Origin: Oscheius dolichura
Taxonomy: Eukaryota; Nematoda; Chromadorea; Rhabditida; Rhabditidae
Direction of reading: 5' to 3'
Length of the DNA stretch: 64,000 bases
Assembly: GCA_932521035.1 (NCBI GenBank)
Contig: OW051495.1
Coordinates: 6,634,001-6,698,000 of the forward strand
In this document: piece by piece, positions 58,451 through 64,000 of the stretch
Position numbering within the stretch: position 1 is the stretch's first letter
Layout of the letters: every line of letters starts with the position of its first letter
Notes under the pieces: generated by a model
Told to the model about the DNA's origin: nothing
Seen by the model: only the letters and a program-made list of their open reading frames with translations
The model's database searches: none
Translations under genes and position numbers: made by a program

Positions 58451-58883
58451 TCTGGAGTTCAATCTACTATAGCCAATCTGATCTATTGTATCATCAGCGT
58501 GAGTTTATCCCGAACGGGCCCTATAAGACTAAATCTTGGCTCTTTTCTAGATCCTCGTAAGTATCTTCATAATCTTCGCCGCTGTCACCCGAAGGCGTCT
58601 ACTACTCAAAGTTGCCTTCTGGTTTATTATTGCCACTATTGTTCTGAACTTGATCTTTATGATTTTGTGTGTTGTATTCATAGCTGACGGTTCTCAACAT
58701 TTATTCGTTTATTCTTCCATATCCAAAAGACAGTATATTACAGACGATAAAGAAGCACCTATTGCTGTGATGGTCATCACCTACCTCATTATTATGGGTG
58801 TTCAAGGATTGGTGGCTTGGGCCATCAGGAGAACCATAAATGAAATAGACGACACGTATACCGCCGCACACGATTTAAGCTGA
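58451..58883 (+). CDS. Small multi-pass membrane protein, 5' end unresolved
   Basis: Exon 58451-58498 (ANLIYCIIS) joins, over a 52-nt intron GTGAGT..TTCTAG, to ILVSIFIIFAAVTRRRLLLK, VAFWFIIATIVLNLIFMILC, a loop QHLFVYSSISKRQYITDDKE and IAVMVITYLIIMGVQGLVAW. The tail TYTAAHDLS precedes TGA 58881-58883. This gives three to four membrane helices in about 130 residues. The start is not found; a possible upstream exon around 58400-58420 needs a 30-nt intron. The family is not recognised, though the layout resembles small tetraspan-like nematode proteins. Confidence 0.5.
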
Positions 58884-59884
58884 AGATAACCTGAAGCCAA
58901 CTTTTATCTTACGAACGAACTCACGGCTCATGGATCTTGCCTTACTTATGTATCGTTAACAAAAAGCTGTAAAAAAAGGATTTCTCTGGACAACCTTTTC
59001 AATAGCAACAAGGACTAACTGATCTCGTGTCATCTTGAAGCCGTGCCCATTTGGTCTGCGTGTTGTTGTTCTCCTCGTCTGCAGAATGGCCTCTGCTTGA
59101 ACTTTACAGACTTCGACAGGTCGTTATACAATCCAATAAAGGGAATGCTCCCCCCTTTTTCATCTGATTGAATCAGAAAAGGAAATACGGGCAACGCTTC
59201 CTCGGTATACTGTATGTCAGTCCCTGTTCCCGACGTTCCCCTTTCTCATCAAACATAAAGACAGACGGAGAGAGAATTGTGATGTAAAGACCGGTAAAGG
59301 TTAGCCGACCTCGTAGGCGTTTACTCCGAAAATCTGACACTTTGTAGTCGTTGTTTTGAACAACACCGGCTATAGCCTATAATAGCCTCCTCCTAATTCT
59401 TGGGTCCTTTGGCGGTTTCGTCACGGCGTCTCCTTGTCTGCGGCTCGTCTATTTGTCGCCCCAATGAAGAATATTACAAATTTAAGCCGGCTTTGCAGAG
59501 TAAGGTTTCGAGCATGGGATCATTTTATTGGTCTGATTGGATTGCGGGGTACCCTTATTGGGGCTGGTCTTCATTTCCCGGAATCCCCCTCGATTCCGTC
59601 AGCAGACTGTTGTCTCCCTCCTCAGATAGATAACCGAATTTCCATATTATCCACGGAATAGATTATCTCCACCGAGCAATTTGTCTATCCGACTGTTTTC
59701 CCCGTCCTCCTGACGCCCCCTTCCAATTCCACAGTATCCAATCTCTTCCCCTATGGTCCTCCTGGGCTTTTCTGGCTCTTCTTCTAAAAGGCAACATCAT
59801 TTCCTTCCGATCAAGACGATCCTCGTTCTCACACGTATCCTGCCGGCATGTCTAATTCGATCTCACATTTATTAAACCGGGGAG

Positions 59885-59938
59885 ATGGCTGAGAACATCA
59901 TGGACGGGATGCGCACCGGATTGGAGATGGCCAAGGAG
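59885..59938 (+). CDS. Possible orphan first exon, 18 codons
   Basis: ATG 59885 opens MAENIMDGMRTGLEMAKE, an amphipathic-helix-like peptide with normal codon use, followed by a GTGGAA donor-like sequence. No partner exon was found downstream in the window. It could be a first exon with a long intron, or chance. Confidence 0.2.
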
Positions 59939-62900
59939 GTGGAATAGACAGGAGAACGGGAGCGGAGGACGGGATGACCCCCTTTTCCCGGATGAAGTCG
60001 GGTTTACGGTCTACAGTAATAAGGGAAGGCGGGTCTGTGTAATATGATACTTCCTGAGAAAAAAAGGATCCAACTTGTCGTCATTTCCCCTCAGTGGACA
60101 TATACTACCCTTTCCCAGCATTTCCACCATTTCTCACTCCCCAATCCCCCTAATAATGACCGTGGGTTATTGTTTTGACCTCATCCGAAGCCTTCTTCTA
60201 GTCTATCATTCATACGCCGTCCTCCCTTGCTAGTAATGAAGAAGCCCCATCCAAAATCCGAACTCCTGGTCCACCCCCTCCCTTTATATGCTCTCCCTGT
60301 CAGCCGTGTCTAAATTAAGTGCCACCCACTGACGTCGTCCCTTCCTTGTTTATAATCTTCGCCGTTAAATTGCCACCGATCACCGGTGTTACTGATCAAA
60401 TTTATCTGGTTATTTTGTTTGGGGGGAGAGGTCGATGGTCCGTTATGGGGGGAGGGTCCCTCGTCGTTGTTTGATACCCTCTCAAATGAGCCAATTCAAG
60501 GTGCCTGCCCAACTTGTCCCACTTCCTCTCTACGTCAGCTATTATAACTGATCAGTCGGCTATTCATCTCTTGTCTTTCAAAGTCTACCCGGCCGGGTTA
60601 CAGTAGTCCGAAGTTCGACGAGAGCATATTCTGCTGGGAAGTGAACTTGTTATTCCCATCTGCAGGGTATTTCCTGCCCGGTCACACGATCTTCTGATGT
60701 TTTCCCGCCTTACGTGACCTGTCTGTAAAACGTCAATTCCTCCAGATGGCCAGCTTCCAATTTCCTATTCGGATAAGTCTGGCTGCCATTACTTGGACTC
60801 GTTTCTAAATAAGGGATTCTTAATAACCCACTGGGATGATGTTCCTCGGATACGGTAGCTGGCTCCTGACCCTCCAGGCGGTAGACAGCTCCTCCGGAGA
60901 AAGGTCTCAATTTCCTTGTGGGTTCGTGGCCATCCACCGTATTCTATGGCCATCAATCTAGGAGGGGATAATTGTTATGGGGTGATATAATTCGAATGTC
61001 AGACAACAGACAAGAGAGGATTGCCGGGCCAGAGGTCAGAAGTTAGATGGGTGCGGGGTTAAAAGTCAATCAGTCTGAGGAGTGCCCTTCGGATGATGGC
61101 TGTTCTCCTAACCCACACGTGTCAGCCATTCTCTATTCCTCGGATTCCCACAAAAGTACCAGACATCTCCAGAGATAGCTCGTATTCTCACCCATCGGGC
61201 ATTCCCAATTAGTCTCCGGCTCCAATCAGTTCTCTCCTCCCGGTGGCCATCTCCATTTTTCTTTTGTCAAAGTGCTCCCATTTATCTCCAGCAGAGGGCA
61301 TAACATCATCCAGCTTCCAAGGACGACCTCTTCCCAGTAGTTCCATTAAGGGAGAGCCTCCCCAGCAGGGGTCAATACAGTCTGATTACAGTTGGCAGGC
61401 GGATCAAAGGCTAGTCCTTGCTCCGGCCCAACTGATTCATCCTCTCTATCTAAATAACAGAGTATAATCAGGGTATTCAAAGTTGGAAAAGATACATGAA
61501 GACGTCAAAGACTAAGTTGTTGCCTATATCCTTTGGCCGGGGTGTACCTCCACCGTAGCCCCCTTCCTTCCATTCTTGGGGGAAATCCCACGAACTCCCT
61601 GGTACCGTCGACGTTTCAGAGACAAATAAGGAAGCCCAATTTGGTCTCAGAGCATTTGATCCCCCGGCTCTGTTCACACCTTCGGCTACGTTGGCCGTGA
61701 TAAACAAATGACCTAACAGCACAGGAGAATAACAATTTTTAGAACTCACATAAAAGTCCTCGATTCCCCTTCATACCCAAGTATATCCAAGTAATTCTAG
61801 AAAGAGAACTTTGCTCAAGCATCGAAATATCATCGTCTTCGCTTTGTTCTGTCATTATGACGTCCTCCCCGGTCCCCCGTTTCAACCCGCTTCAATGGCC
61901 ACGGGGAATATGAGTAGGAGGGGTGACTGGGCCACGTGAAGACGTTTCCTTAATCGGCATCCTGTTATGGTCCGGCTCCTTGTATCCGGAGTATTAGCCG
62001 GGCCTCCGGGCATAAAGACACATTGAGACTCTCCAGCACAAATTTCACTTTTATGCTCCCGACCACGTAATTTATATCTCCGTTGCCGGGATAACCCTGC
62101 CTTCTTTCCCTATATCCCCGAGTCCTCCCCGTACATAAAAACCAATATCCAATTTCCAATAAAAATCTCCCACAGACGCTTTGACATCTGATGACGGTGT
62201 ATTCCGTCGCCTTCCCACCGCGGTCTTCTCTCTTCCCGTTTGTTAATTTCCCCCGTCTAGAGTCCACGTCGTTTTGTATTTCCCCTTTCCTTGACTTCTA
62301 CCAAACGACATCTTCTCCTGTCTAGAGGCGGAGACAATAACAAATCATTTTTGATAGTACTCCGCCGGCTCCTCCCCTCCGTCGTCTCATCTTTGTCTTC
62401 CTCCCTGGATTAGTCAATCCTCTTCCTTTTGTAGGGGTCACCCTCACATGTGATTCTCGTAATCCTATCCACAATAGTCATAGTTATCAGAGGTCAACCC
62501 ATGACGAATTCTAGAGGTCGGGATGACAAATCCTCCACGGGGCATAGCATAGATTATTTGGTCTTTCCTTTCTCCTCTTCTTATGACCCGGAGGAGGGAG
62601 ATCCGCTCATCCAGTCTTCCTAGAAAAGGCTCCATATTATCCGTTCTCTGCATTTGATCTTTACGTAGTCCTGTTAGGTCACTTACAACCCCCTGTGACA
62701 TCATGTTTTCGTCAATAACTAATTGAATCTTGTTAGCTTCAAGCGAACTTCCCCCGTGATTCATAGAAATGACCACATAATCGTATCGCTCTCGATAGTT
62801 TCGAAACTTTGACTATTAGTCTGTCCCTCAAGCTCTGTGCTCCCTCCTACCTATTTCCTTTCCAGGAAGGAAGTCCTTATTCCCCGGATCCTGTGCTCTG

Positions 62901-63011
62901 CAGGTCAACCTGCTCATTACTCTTCTGGAAATCACAGCCTTCTCCATATAATCTCTCCAAGTTGGCCTGTTCCCTGTGTAGAATTCGCCTTCCCACCTCC
63001 GAATTAGCCCT

Positions 63012-63021
63012 CCCCGGAAGT
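63012..63021 (+). promoter_or_regulatory. Candidate ETS-factor site (CCCCGGAAGT)
   Basis: CCGGAAGT is the classical ETS core, 78 bp before the flp-17 ATG. In C. elegans, the ETS factor ETS-5 is needed for flp-17 expression in BAG neurons. Function here is inferred from that knowledge and from position. Confidence 0.4.
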
Positions 63022-63098
63022 CGTCCTCCCATCCTCTCTATCTACCGTATCCGAATCAGGGCGTGGCCTAGATCGTCCTCCTCCAGGTCCCTTCCATA

Positions 63099-63678
63099 AT
63101 GCTGTCCACCACCTCCTGCCTGCTGGTGTTCTGCTTCGTGGCCAGCGGATTGGCGGCCAACGATGAGGTACTCAGTGAGGAGTTCTGCCGTCAGTTCCCG
63201 TCTCTCCACCTCTGCCGTCTTCATGACACCCTCCAGGGCTCCCTCGTCGAGCTACAGTATCTTCTTCAAGATACCGAAGGAATGAATGGTACGGGCTAGT
63301 CTCCTCTACTATATAATGGCCAGGCTCAGGTGCTGCCACCAACCTCGTCCAGAAGAGAAAATCCGCCTTCGTCCGGTTCGGGAAGAGGGCAGCCGAGTTG
63401 GAGGAACAACACGCTGCCCCGTCTGGGGAGAACACCAGCGAAGACCTGGTGAGTACAGAGAACCCCCACAGCCCATAACGGGGCTGAATAGGCTGCCATT
63501 TGAGGGGGGAGACATTATCTTGTTTTGCCCTCTTCTGGCCTCCAAAGTTAAGAGAATACAGTAATTTGATTCTCTTCAGAACATGGAGAAGCGCAAGTCC
63601 GCCTTTGTCCGATTCGGCCGTTCCATCGGCGAGGCCGACAAGAGGAAGAGCCAGTACATCCGCTTCGGTCGCAAGTAA
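63099..63678 (+). CDS. flp-17: FMRFamide-like neuropeptide precursor FLP-17
   Basis: Exons 63099-63288, 63330-63448 and 63580-63678 join to 136 codons. The signal peptide is MLSTTSCLLVFCFVASGLAA. A spacer with two Cys (EEFCRQFPSLHLCRL) comes before the peptide region. Peptides are flanked by dibasic sites: KR-KSAFVRFG-KR, EKR-KSAFVRFG-R and KR-KSQYIRFG-RK. The Gly supplies the C-terminal amide. KSAFVRFamide and KSQYIRFamide are the C. elegans FLP-17 peptides, which act on EGL-6 to inhibit egg laying and are made in BAG neurons. All three copies look processable. Confidence 0.95.
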
Positions 63679-63768
63679 ACCCCCTCGCCGATCCCGAGCA
63701 GAGCCGCCGTCGATCTCCCCTTCGATACTCCCCTGATCTCCGATACTCCCGTATTTGTTGAGCTCTCT

Positions 63769-63774
63769 AATAAA
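63769..63774 (+). terminator. AATAAA polyadenylation signal of flp-17
   Basis: AATAAA lies 91 nt after the flp-17 stop, followed by a GT/T-rich stretch (GTTTGTGTGGC). Confidence 0.7.
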
Positions 63775-64000
63775 GTGGCAGCAGTTTGTGTGGCTTACTT
63801 TTGGCAGTTGGTGGGAAATGCGAATCGGAAATGTAAAGCAGACGTTTATTAGGCTGAAGACTCGTTATTTGTGAGACCCGATGGGGGAGAGAGACTGGGA
63901 GCAGGGGAAGAGAGAAGGCAATCCAACACCGTACTGCAAAAACCAAAAAAAAAAAAGAAGAGGGGTGACGGTTCCTAGACGGAGCCAGGGGCTGACGGGG

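Larger units (their letters stand above)
58884..63098. promoter_or_regulatory. 4.2 kb upstream region of flp-17, no firm gene
   Basis: No open frame here has convincing coding character. The region is rich in CTCC/CCTT runs on the plus strand. It contains one possible orphan exon at 59885-59938 and an ETS-type site at 63012-63021. Most of it probably serves as neuron-specific control DNA for flp-17. Confidence 0.4.

Overview
The window is nuclear DNA from a nematode. Three things show this. First, a prepro-neuropeptide at the right end encodes KSAFVRFG twice and KSQYIRFG once, the product set known from C. elegans flp-17. Second, several genes match nematode chemoreceptor families (Srg, Srx, Sra/Srab-like, Str-like). 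Third, most introns are only about 30-60 nt, run from GT to TTTCAG or TTTTAG, and must be removed to keep conserved proteins in frame. There is also a nematode hedgehog-related (Hint) gene, a worm-type CK1 kinase and a divergent nuclear receptor. I cannot name the species; a chromadorean (rhabditid-like) worm is the best guess.

Layout. 1-1.7 kb: 3' part of a C2H2 zinc-finger gene with a MITE-like insert in an intron. 1.9-4.5 kb: two convergent chemoreceptor genes whose stop codons abut. 4.5-8.5 kb: non-coding, with an ~800 bp foldback element that carries a tRNA-like module. 8.5-13.4 kb: a small coiled-coil gene, a ligand-gated channel gene missing its Cys-loop and fourth membrane helix, a tandemly duplicated novel gene pair and an srx receptor. 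13.8-18.8 kb: a zinc alcohol dehydrogenase, an unknown Tyr/Arg-rich protein, ribonuclease kappa and a nuclear hormone receptor. 20.3-26.5 kb: a weak acidic/coiled-coil locus and three tandem srg receptors, the middle one frameshifted. 26.6-32.7 kb: exons with a Zasp-like motif, then a long Gln/His/Ser-rich repeat protein. 33-38.6 kb: fragments, an srx gene and a hedgehog-related gene. 41.3-46.4 kb: a CK1/TTBK-like kinase head-to-head with a membrane protein, then a RASEF-like Rab GTPase.

46.4-58.9 kb is a block of mostly housekeeping genes with visibly more AT-rich introns. On the minus strand a mitochondrial M3-family protein, apparently catalytically dead, precedes TFIIE-alpha. On the plus strand a novel protein with a duplicated domain precedes the RAD6-type enzyme ubc-1 and an unrecognised gene, with 140-285 bp gaps like those in nematode operons. 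A small membrane protein follows. 58.9-63.1 kb has no convincing gene apart from one possible orphan exon, and is probably flp-17 regulatory DNA; flp-17 closes the window.

The most unusual items are the duplicated-domain protein at 51.7-55.7 kb (the two copies share an intron position), the M3 pseudo-peptidase, the channel gene in which a conserved exon segment now looks like an intron, and the palindromic element with a pol III-like module. All exon joins were made by eye, without transcripts or database searches.
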